The notes beneath the pieces are model-generated. The model searched no databases. It was not told the DNA's origin and saw only the letters and a list, made by a program, of their open reading frames with translations. This document shows, in pieces, positions 1 to 8,564 of a stretch of DNA of 16,114 bases (position 1 is its first letter; each line of letters starts with the position of its first letter). This DNA is from Stramonita haemastoma (lineage: Eukaryota > Mollusca > Gastropoda > Neogastropoda > Muricidae): assembly GCA_030674155.1 (NCBI GenBank), contig JASPKP010005284.1:1-16114 (forward strand). The letters are read 5' to 3'. The position numbers and the translations under genes are program-made.

Positions 1-390
1 TTTGTTGTTGTTTTTTTTTAAGTGTTGCATGTAGCATGTTTTTTTTAAGTGTTGCATGTAGCATGTTAAGTCGACTTTTTTATTTTGTTTTTTTAATGCA
101 AGAAACGCACTAGTCCTTTGTTGTTTTTTTCAAAGTGTTGGAATAGCCTGTTAAGTTGGGTTATTGATTTTGTGTTTTTAATGCAAGAAATGCACTAGTC
201 CTTTTTTTTTATTGGTTTTTCCAAAGCGTTGAGAGTACCATGTTAAGTTGGGTTGTTGATTTTGTTTTTTAATGCAAGAAATGCACTAGTCCTTTGTTGT
301 TGTTTTTTAAGTGTTGCCAGTAGCATGTTAAGTTGGCTTGTTGATTTTTTTTAATGCAAGGAATGCACCAGCCCTTTGTTGTTGGTTTTT
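1..390. repeat. T-rich minisatellite, period about 82-91 bp
   Basis: About four and a half imperfect tandem copies. The landmark TGCACTAGTCC recurs with TAGTC at 111, 196 and 287, and a decayed counterpart (CAGCC) sits at 369, giving spacings of 85, 91 and 82 bp. Each copy reads as a poly-T stretch, AAGTGTTG, ATGTTAAGTTG, a second T-rich stretch, AATGCAAGAAATGCAC, then CTAGTCCTTTGTTGTT. Length differences lie mostly in the poly-T stretches. At the left end the sub-motif AAGTGTTGCATGTAGCATGTT segment is itself duplicated (20-40 and 47-67). No coding potential is visible. The array may start outside the window. I do not recognise the family. Confidence 0.85.
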
Positions 391-500
391 AAGAACTAAG
401 AATAAAACAAATTTGAGCAAGGTCTTTGCTTAGAGTTCTATTTATGACTGACTGACTGTGTTTGAAAGTGCCGAGTATGTGCATGAGATCTGTGATGCAT
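391..500. other. Short unique stretch
   Basis: The minisatellite ends here and leads into ordinary AT-rich sequence with a brief TGAC repeat at 445-458. I see no gene, RNA or recognisable element. Confidence 0.6.
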
Positions 501-906
<406 letters not shown>

Positions 907-992
<86 letters not shown>

Positions 993-1027
993 AATAAATA
1001 TATATATATATATATTATAAATAAACA
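907..1027. repeat. TA dinucleotide microsatellite
   Basis: A TA run extends from about 907 to 972, is interrupted by a G at 974, continues to about 991, then has TAAATAAA interruptions before a final TA stretch. The pure portion exceeds 60 bp. It is self-complementary and could extrude as a cruciform. It is also prone to length error in assembly. Confidence 0.97.
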
Positions 1028-1031
1028 GTTC

Positions 1032-1174
1032 TTCCTCCCTCCCTCCCTCCCTCCCTCCCTCCCTCCCTCCCTCGCTCGCTCCATCCATCCATCCACCTAC
1101 CCACCCATTCATTCATTCATTCATTCATTCATTCATTCATTCATTCATTCATTCATTCATTCATTCATTCATTT
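1032..1174. repeat. Tetranucleotide series CCCT, CGCT, CCAT, CATT
   Basis: Four tetranucleotide repeats follow one another without a break: CCCT from about 1036 to 1072, two CGCT units to 1080, CCAT from about 1081 to 1094, a short ACCTACCCACCC transition, then ATTC/CATT from about 1106 to 1174. Each motif differs from the next by one or two bases, which suggests stepwise mutation and re-expansion of one ancestral tetranucleotide array. The Pro-Ser and Phe-Ile-His translations are simple-repeat artefacts. Confidence 0.95.
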
Positions 1175-1323
1175 GAAATCAGAGCTTTCAAACCTTGAAA
1201 AGACAACACTTCCTTTAGTAACAGCAACCTTACTCATTATATCAGACTCTTTGATTGTTCCTCCTGATAAAAGGAAACATGATTGTTGTAAAACGAAGTG
1301 CATGCTATTCACGCTACACTAAG
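1175..1323. other. Unique linker, nothing recognised
   Basis: About 150 bases separate the CATT repeat from the first SINE-like element. No gene or repeat relationship is apparent. Confidence 0.55.
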
Positions 1324-1660
1324 GTGGATCGGTGGTCTAGAGGTAAGGCCCCTGCCTAGAAACCGAAAAGTCCCGGTCGGAAGTGTGCGGTGGTTTGATC
1401 CCCGTTTAAGCCCGAAAACGTTTCCCCCATTCATTAGACCATGGGTGGTGGTCTGGGTGCTAGTCTTTTGGATGAGACAATAAACTGAGATCCCGTGTGT
1501 GTTATGTAAAATTATTTAGCGCACGTGAAAGAACCCACGGCAACAAGAGAGTTGTCACTGGCGAAAAAAAAATGTAGAAAGAAAAGCCACTGTGATATGG
1601 AAACAAAAACAGTTGCAGACTGGAAACGGTGATAAAAAAGGGTGGTGCTGCTCTTGTGGC
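1324..1660 (+). mobile_element. tRNA-derived SINE-like element with conserved central core (SINE 1)
   Basis: The head carries a Pol III A-box-like motif, TGGTCTAGAGG (1333-1343), and a B-box-like motif, GGTTTGATCCC (1392-1402), 59 bases apart, as expected for a tRNA-derived promoter. The body holds GATGAGACAATAAACTGAG (about 1472-1490), then GCGCACGTGAAAGAACCCAC (1519-1538) and GGCAACAAGAGAGTTGTC. I associate this arrangement with a conserved-core SINE class common in molluscs and other invertebrates; the family name was not checked. The element is non-autonomous and encodes no protein. Its 3' part (GTAGAAAGAAAAGCCACT onward) degrades into a CA microsatellite, which may have grown from the tail. 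The B box has lost the canonical C of GGTTCGA, so the copy is probably not transcribed strongly. The right boundary is approximate and no clear target-site duplication was found. Confidence 0.75.
1333..1402 (+). promoter_or_regulatory. Internal Pol III A/B boxes of SINE 1
   Basis: A-box-like TGGTCTAGAGG lies at 1333-1343 and B-box-like GGTTTGATCCC at 1392-1402. The B box departs from GGTTCGANNCC at the central C (T here). In a live SINE these elements recruit TFIIIC. Activity of this copy is uncertain. Confidence 0.6.
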
Positions 1661-1722
1661 ACACACACACAAACACAGACACACACACAGACACACACAG
1701 ACACACACACGCACACACACAG
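1661..1722. repeat. Imperfect CA microsatellite at the SINE 1 tail
   Basis: The tract is CA-rich with AAACACAG and GACACACACAG interruptions. It directly follows the SINE body, so it may have expanded from the element's 3' tail. Confidence 0.9.
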
Positions 1723-1802
1723 GAGACTGGATATAAAAAAGCACATGTGTGCTCAATCCATTATCCTCGAAGCAAAAAAATAAAAAAGAACGAAGAATAA
1801 AA
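1723..1802. other. Short A-rich linker between CA repeats
   Basis: About 80 bases of A-rich, non-repetitive sequence. It may be the remaining 3' flank of SINE 1. Nothing else was recognised. Confidence 0.5.
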
Positions 1803-2034
<232 letters not shown>

Positions 2035-2036
<2 letters not shown>

Positions 2037-2189
2037 CACACCAAGAGATCTGCCGACTTAAATTAGTATGAATAACTTCTTCCTCTTCTTGATAAAAAAT
2101 GTGCTGCGCTGCCGTTTTCAAGTGCCTGAAGTCAGGTTCAGTGCGTTTGGTATGGGTGAGAATTGTTATCTTCCAAGTCTTTTTAAGCC
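2035..2189. other. Unique linker, nothing recognised
   Basis: About 155 bases between the CA repeat and the second SINE-like element show no gene, repeat or RNA that I can support. Confidence 0.55.
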
Positions 2190-2262
2190 GCCGCTGAAGT
2201 CTAGTGGTTAGGGCGTTGGACTCGTAATCTAAAGGTTGCGGGTTCGATCCCAGCTTTCGGCT
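2190..2262 (+). pseudogene. tRNA-Thr(CGU)-like cloverleaf forming the SINE 2 head
   Basis: The stretch folds as a cloverleaf. The acceptor GCCGCTG/TTTCGGC has four good pairs, then mismatches. The D stem GTCT/GGGC closes an 8-base loop. The anticodon stem TTGGA/TCTAA has one G:U pair and a 7-base loop CTCGTAA, giving anticodon CGU at 2223-2225 (Thr). The T arm GCGGG/CCAGC has one mismatch and loop TTCGATC. The weak lower acceptor stem, the T-stem mismatch and the attached SINE body argue that this is the promoter head of a retroposon, not a working tRNA gene. Confidence 0.7.
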
Positions 2263-2480
2263 ATGGCGTTGTGCCCTTGGAAAAGGCACTTTACGGCTAT
2301 TTTCTCATCCCACCCAGGTGTAAAAGGGGTGCCAACCTTGTGTTGGGGGTTAACCCTGCGATAGACTGGTGTCCTATCCAGGGGGGAGTCTATGACTCTC
2401 AGTCGCTTAACGCCACAGAATTCGGGATAAGCACCGGCCTGATGAGCCTTTGGCTCGGGACAGACTTTAACATTTAACAA
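2190..2480 (+). mobile_element. tRNA-Thr-headed SINE-like element (SINE 2)
   Basis: The head is a tRNA-like cloverleaf (2190-2262) with B box GGTTCGATCCC at 2241-2251. The body contains TGTGCCCTTGGAAAAGGCAC (2270-2289), then CCACCCAGGTGTAAAAGGGG (about 2311-2330), then AGACTGGTGTCCTATCCAGG (about 2363-2382), and a 3' region with GGGATAAGCACCGGCCTGAT. I recognise this succession (a 'CTTGGGAAAGGCACTTTA' type block, then 'CCACCCAGGTGTAAA') from tRNA-derived SINEs of many marine invertebrates; the family was not checked against a database. It encodes no protein and depends on LINE reverse transcriptase. The 3' end meets the satellite directly at about 2480 with no poly-A or clear target-site duplication. 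The minus-strand ORFs crossing it also run through satellite and are not genes. Confidence 0.78.
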
Positions 2481-5267
2481 GTGGAGGAGAGCCTGCACTT
2501 TGCTGTGGTGCATCATAATTATGCCTGTATAATTATTGTCATTATTATTGGGGTCTGTAACCGTGCAAAAAATGGGGTAGGACGGGCCTGAAAAGGGCTC
2601 TATGTGTCCCATCGTTTCCCCAAACCGCACCTTTCTCGGCAAGGGGTTGGGTATGCGTGCGCGTACGCGCGCGCGCGCTGGTGTTTGTCAGTGTGTTTGT
2701 TTGTGTGCGCGCATGTGGCGGAGACCCTGCACTTTGCTGTGGTGCATCATATGCCTGTATATTGTAGTCATTATTGTGCGCCCTGCTTAGTTTTTGTTGC
2801 AAACATTGCACCCGATTACCTTGCGAGAAACTAGCATTCTCAGCTCTTAAGGGCTGCGGTGTCGCCACAAGTCCGGCGCCACACGCGTCGGAGATAATAG
2901 GAGAGGGTGTGGGCATACAGTGCGATGTGGTCCTGGTGCCTTGGGGTCTGTAACCGTGCAAACGCGGGGGTGGGACGGGCCTGAAAAGGGCTCTATGGGT
3001 CCCGTCATTGCCCCAAACCGCACCTTTTTCGGTAGGGGGTTGGGTATGCGTGCGCGCACGCGCGCACGCGCGCGCGCTGGTGTTTATCAGTGTGTTTGTT
3101 TGTGTGCACGCGTGTGGAGGGGACCCTTCACTTTGCTCTGGTCCATCATATGCTTGTATATTGTCATCTGTATTGGGCGCACTGCCTGTTTTTTTTTGCG
3201 TACGTTGCAACCGATTACCTTGCGAGAAACTAGCATTTTCAGCTCTTCAGGGCTGCGGTGTCGCCACAAGTCCGGCGCCACACGCGTCGGAGATGGTAGG
3301 AGAGGAGGTGGGCATACAGTGCGATGTTGTCCTGGTGCCGTGGGGTCTGTAACCGTGCAAATGTGGGGCTAGGACGGGCCTGAAAAAGGACTGTACGGGT
3401 CCCGTCTTTGCCCCAAACCGCACCTTTTTCGGCAGGGGGTTGGGTATGCGAGCGCACACATGCGCGCACGCTGGTGTTTGTCAGTGTGTTTGTTTGTGTG
3501 CGTGCATGTGGAGGGGCCCTGCAATATGCTGTGGCGCATCATATGCCTGTATATTGTCACTATTATTGTGCGCCCTGCTTGGTTTTTGTTGCGCACACTG
3601 CACCCGGTTACCTTGCGAAAAACTAGCATTCTCAGCTCTTAAGGGCTGCGGTGTCGCCACAAGTCCGGCGCCACACGCGTCGGAGATTCTCGGAAAGGGT
3701 GTGGGCATACAGTGCAATGATGTCATGGTGCCTTGGGGTCTGTAACCGTGCAAACGCTGGGGTGGGACGGGCCTGAAAAAGGACTGTACGGGTCCCGTCT
3801 TTGCCCTAAACCACACCTTTTTCGGCACGGGGTTGGGTATGAGTGCGCGCACGTGCGCACGTGCGCACGCGCTGGTGTTTGTCAGTGTGTTTGTTTATGT
3901 GCGTGCACGTGGAGGGGACCCTGTACTTTGCTGTGGTGCATCATATGCCTGTATATTGTCATTATTATTGTGCGCCCTGCTTGGTTTTTGTTGCGCACAC
4001 TGCACCCGATTACCTTGCGAGAAACTAGCATTCTCAGCTCTTCAGGGCTGCGGTGTTGCCACAAGTCCGCCTCCACACGCGTCGGAGATGGTAGGAGAGG
4101 GTGTGGGCATACAGTGTGATGTTGTCCTGGTGCCTTGGGGTCTGTAACCGTGCAAATGTGGGGGTAGGACGGGCCTGAAAAGGGCTCTACAGGTGCCGTC
4201 TTTGCCCCAAACAGCACCTTTTTCGGTAGGGGGATGGGTATGCGTGCGTGCATGCGCGCACGCTGGTGTTTGTCAGTGTGTTTGTTTGTGTGCGCGCATG
4301 TGGAGGTTCCCTGCACTTTGCTGTGGTGCATCAGATGCTTGAATATTGTCATTATTATTGTGCGCCCTACTTAGTTTTTCTTGCGCACACTGCTCCCGAT
4401 TACCTTGCCAGAAACTAGCATTCCTAGCTCTTGAGGGCTGCGGTGTCGCCACAATCCGGCGCCACTCGCGTCGAAGAGGGTTGGAGAGGGTGAGGGCATA
4501 CAGTGCGATGTTGTCCTGGTGCCTTGGGGTCTGTAACCGTGCAAAAGTTGAGGTCGGACGGACCTGAAAAGGGCTCTATGGGTCCCGTCTTTGCCCCAAA
4601 CAGCACCTTTTTCGGCAGGGCTGTGGGAATGCGTGCGCGCACGCACGTGCGCGCTGGTGTTTGTCAGTGTGTTTGTTTGTGTGCGCGCATGTGGAGGGGA
4701 CCCTGCACTTGTCTGTGGTGCATCATATGCCTGTATATTGTCATTATTATTGTGCGCCCTGCTTGGTTTCTTTTGCGAACACTGCACCCGATTACCTTGC
4801 CAGAAACTAGCATTCTCAGCTCTTCAGGGTTGCGGTGTCGCCACAATCCGGCGCCAATCGCGTCGAAGACGGTAGGAGAGGGTGAGGGCATACAGTGCGA
4901 TGTTGTCCTGGTGCCTTGGGGTCTGTAACCGTGCAAAAGTTGAGGTCGGACGGGCCTGAAAAGGGCTCTATGGGTCCCGTCTTTGCCCCAAACCGCACAT
5001 TTTTTGGCAGGGGGGTGGGTATGCGTGCGCGCAAGCGTGCGCGCGCTTGTGTTTGTTAGTGTGTTTGTTTTCGTTCGTGCATGTGGCATGGACCCTGCAC
5101 TGTGTTGTGGTGCATCATATGGTTGTATATTGTCATTGTCTATTTGCGCCCTGCTTGGTTTTCGTTGCTTACACTGCACCCGATTACCTTGCGAGAAACC
5201 GGCATTCTCAGCTCTTGAGGGCTGCGTGACGGCACAAGTCGTGCGCTCACGCATGGAAGATGATAGG
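2481..5267 (+). repeat. Satellite family 1: tandem array, about 395-bp units
   Basis: The landmark GGGTCTGTAACCGTGCAAA begins at 2551, 2944, 3343, 3736, 4138, 4527 and 4919, giving intervals of 393, 399, 393, 402, 389 and 392 bp. Landmarks in each unit, in order, are GTAACCGTGCAAA, GGACGGGCCTGAAAA, CAAACCGCACCTTTTTCGG, an alternating GTATGCGTGCGCGCACGCG tract, GCTGGTGTTTGTCAGTGTG, GTGGAGGGGACCCTGCAC, TGGTGCATCATATGC, CGATTACCTTGCGAGAAACT and GGTGTCGCCACAAGTCCGG. The first unit lacks about 167 bp. The last stops at about 5267, inside the block after GTCGCCACAAG. The last two units share derived changes (AAAAGTTGAGGTCGGACG and CACAATCCGGCGCCA), a sign of local homogenisation. No unit has a maintained ORF. 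Confidence 0.95.
2651..2678. other. Alternating purine-pyrimidine tract, family 1 example
   Basis: The 28 bases alternate purine and pyrimidine without a break (GTATGCGTGCGCGTACGCG followed by further GC). The corresponding tract at 3044-3077 is 34 bases. CG/CA/TG alternation of this length is the classic Z-DNA-prone pattern. The same site in every unit of all four satellite blocks carries a version of it. Confidence 0.75.
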
Positions 5268-5385
5268 ATTTTGTTTTATTCTTTTTTTTAAAAATATATT
5301 TGATTCATTCTTTTATATCGAAGATAATGGGATCAGCACTCTTGTGCTTTTTTTACATCCAGTCCCTGTGTGTATGCAGTTTTGT
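5268..5385. other. AT-rich spacer between opposed satellite blocks
   Basis: About 118 bases of T-rich, then mixed sequence separate family 1 from the inverted block. Neither edge is sharp. On the right, similarity to the inverted unit becomes clear only from about 5395. No gene or terminal inverted repeat was seen. Confidence 0.6.
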
Positions 5386-6046
5386 AAATGTCATAATGAT
5401 AATATCATACAATATGATGCACCATAAGAAAGTGTAGGGTTTCTGCCACACGCACAAACACAAAAAATCGCACACATATACACCAGCGACCGCACGCACG
5501 CGCGCAAGCGTACACACCCGCCCATGCATAAGCATAGGGCCCGTTTCCGAAAGATGTGACGAAAACGCTCGTTTCGGGCCCCTAACCCCGCACTTTTGGA
5601 CAGTTACAGAGCCCACGGCAGCAAGAGCGTGCTGTGCAGTATGCAGACAGTCTTTCCAACCATTTTTCAGGTGTGTGGCACTGGAATTGTGACGACGCCA
5701 CCGCCCCGAAGAAGGCAACTCCCGCTTGCACATAGGCAACTTTGGCGGAAAGAAACATGGTACAGTGCAACAATTAATGACCCCTACAACACACATAGAA
5801 TGAGAATATCATGCAATATGATGCAGCATAAGAAAGTGTAGGGTCTCTGCCACACGCACAAACGCAAATAATCGTACACATGCACCAGCGACGGGTGGGA
5901 CGCGAACACCAGTACACACCCGCCCATCCATAAGTATAGGGCCCATTTCCGAAAGATGTGACGAAAACTCCAGTTTCGGGTACCTGACCCCGCACTTTTG
6001 CACAGTTACAGAGTCCACGGCAGCAAGAGCGTGCTCTGCAGTATGC
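5386..6046 (-). repeat. Inverted satellite units, about 404-bp period
   Basis: Read on the minus strand, this block carries the satellite landmarks in forward order: GCTCTGTAACTGTGCAAAAG, GGTCGCTGGTG or CGTCGCTGGTG, GTGCGTGTGGCAGA-ACCCT, TGCATCATATTG, GTTGCCTTCTTCGGGGC and CACAATTCCAGTGCCACAC. On the plus strand AATATCAT begins at 5401 and again at 5805, a period of 404. About 1.6 units are present. It is clearly diverged from both neighbours. It has family 1-like GTAAC-GTGCAAAA and TGCATCAT, yet subfamily 2-like CCAGTGCCACACAC and GGGTGTGTAC. It therefore looks like a third branch. It ends abruptly at about 6046, where plus-oriented units begin. Confidence 0.9.
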
Positions 6047-8564
6047 ACTGTACGCTGTTTCTTGGCGCATAACATGGCTATGTACAGGCAGGGTTGCCAT
6101 CTTCGGGGCCGTGGTGTCGCAACAATTCCAATGCCACACACATACGATATGGATGTAAAGTTTGTCTGCATAATGTAGAAGACGGTCTTGGTGCAGTGGG
6201 CTCTGGAAGCGCGGAAAAGTTGGGGCGGCAAGGGCCCGAAAACGGTGTTTGCGTCCCGTCTTTTGCAAATGCTTCTTTAGCCTTATTCATGGGAGGGTGG
6301 GTATGCATGCGCGCGTGCACGCGTTCGCTGGTGTTTGTGTGTGCAATTTTTTGTGTTTGGGCGTATGGAGAAGACCCTGTAGATTGCCCCGGTGCATGAT
6401 TTTGTAGGATATTATGATTGGATGTGTGTTCTAGGGGTGGTTTTTGCGTACACTGTACCCCGTTTCTTGGCGACAAACTTGGCTTTGTACAGGCAGGGTT
6501 GCCATCTTCGGGGCCGTGGTGTCGCCACAATTCCAGTGCCACACACATGGGAAATGGTTGTCAAGTCTGTCTGCATAGTGTAGAAGACGGTCTTGGTGCC
6601 ATGGGCTCTGTAAGCGAGGAAAAGTTCGGGCGGCAAGGACTCGAAAACGGCGTTTGCGTCCCGTCTTTTGCAAATGCTTCTTTAGCCTTATTCATGAGAG
6701 GGTGGGTATGCATGCGCGCGTGCGCACGTTCGCTGGTGTTTGTGTGTGCGGTTTTTTGTGTTTGTGCGTGTGGAGGACACCCTGCAGATAGCCCTGGTGC
6801 AAGATATTTTAGGATATTATGATTGGATGTGTGTTGTAGGGGTGGTTTTTGTGTACACTGTACCATGTTTCTTGGCGCCAAACTGGGCTATATACAAGAG
6901 GGGTTGCCATCTTCGGGGACGTAGTTTCGCAACAATTCCAGCGCCACACAGATGGGAAATGGTTGTAAAGTCTGCCTGCATAGTGTAGAAGACGGTTTTG
7001 GTTCCGTGGGCTCTGTAAGCGCGGAAAAGTTGGGGCGGCAAAGGCTGGAAAACGGCGTTTGCTTCCCGTCTTTTGCAAATGCTTCTTTAGCCTCATTCAT
7101 GGGAGGGTGGGTATGCATGCGCGTGCTTGCGTCCGCTGGTGTTTGCGTGTGCGATTTTTTGTGTTTGGGCGTGTGGAGGACACCCTGCAGATTGCCCTGG
7201 TGCATGCTATTGTGGGATATTATTATTGGATGTGTGTCCTAGGGGTGGTTTTTGTGTACACTGTACCCTGTTTCTTGGCGCCAAACTTGGCTATGAACAA
7301 ACGAGGTTGCCATTTTCGGGGCCGTGGTGTCGCCACAATTCCAGTGCCACACACATGGGAAATGGTTGTCAAGTCTGTCTGCATAGTGTAGAAGACGGTC
7401 TTGGTGCCGTGGGCTCTGTAAGCGCAGAAAAGTTCGGGCGACAAGAACCCGAAAACGGCGTTTGCGTCCCGTCTTTTGCAAATGCCTCTTTAGCCTTATT
7501 CATGGGATGGTGGGTATGCATGCGCGCGTTCGCACGTTCGCTGGTGTTTGTGTGTGCGTTTTTTGTGTTTTGGCGTGTGGAGGAGACCCTGCAGATTGCC
7601 CTGGTGCATGATATTGTAGGATATTATTAATGGATGTGTGTTGTAGGGGTGGTTTTTGTGTACACTGTACCCTGTTTCTTAGCGCCAATGTTGGCTATGT
7701 ACAGGCGGGGTTGCCATCTTCGGGGCCCTGGTGTCGCCACAATTCATGCATCACACACATGGGAAATAGTTGTAGTCTGTCTGCATAGTGTAGAAGACGG
7801 TCTTGGTGCCGTAGGCTCTGGAAGCGCGGAAAAGTTGGGGCGGCAAGGGCCCGAAATCGGCATTCGCGTCGAATCTTCTGCAAATGCTTCTTTAGCTTAT
7901 TAATGGGAGGGCGGGTATGCATGCGCGCGTGCGTGCGTTCGCTGGTGTTTGTGTGTGCGTTTTTTTGTGTTTTGGCGTGTGGAGGACACCCTTCAGATTG
8001 CCCTGGTGCATGATATTGTAGGATATTATTATTGGATGTGTGTTGTAGGGGTCGTTTTTGCGTACACTGTACCCCGTTTCTTGGCGACAAACTTGGCTAT
8101 GTACAGGCGGGGTTGCCATCTTCGGGGCCGTGGTGTCGCCACAATTCCAGTGCCACACACATGGGAAATGGTTGTCAAGTCTGTCTGCATAGTGTAGAAG
8201 ACGGTCTTGGTGCCGTGAGCTCTGTAAGCGCGGAAAAGTGCGGGCGGCAAGGGCCGGAAAACGGCGTTCGCGTCCCATCTTCTGCAAATGCTTCTTTAGC
8301 TTATTCATGAGAGGGTGGGTATGCATGCGCACGTGCGTGCGTTCGCTGGTGTTTGTTTTCGATTTTGTGTGTTTGGGCGTGTGGAGGGCACCCTGCAGAT
8401 TGCCATGGGGCATGATATTGTAGGATATTATTTTTGGATGTGTGTTCTAGGGGTGGTTTTTGCGTACATTGTGCCCGTTATCTTGGCGACAAACTTGGCT
8501 TTGTACAGGCGGGGTTGCCATCATCGGGGCCGTGGTGTCGCCACATTTCCAGTGCCACACACAT
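6047..8564 (+). repeat. Satellite family 2, subfamily 2A: units of 402-405 bp
   Basis: The landmark GTTGCCATCTTCGGGGCC (or a close variant) begins at 6093, 6498, 6903, 7306, 7710, 8112 and 8514, with intervals of 405, 405, 403, 404, 402 and 402 bp. Diagnostic 2A features are TTTCTTGGCG(A/C)CAAACTTGG, TATGTACAGGCGGGG, CACATGGGAAATGGTTGTCA, GTGTAGAAGACGGTCTTGG, CTGTAAGCGCGGAAAAGTT, CTTTTGCAAATGCTTC and AGCCTTATTCATGGGAGG. The leading unit is partial, starting about 46 bases before the landmark. Units differ from one another more than 2B units do. ORFs on both strands repeat from unit to unit but break at indels and are not genes. Confidence 0.95.

Noticed and set aside
1324..1660. Functional tRNA gene at the head of SINE 1
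   Set aside because: Only the A- and B-box-like motifs survive. I could not draw a full cloverleaf with a proper anticodon arm.
2431..2470. Hammerhead-ribozyme-like CTGATGAG followed by a GAGCC/GGCTC hairpin in SINE 2
   Set aside because: The required GAAA after stem II is absent (GGGAC follows) and no flanking stems I and III could be drawn. No CTGATGA core was seen in the satellite units either.
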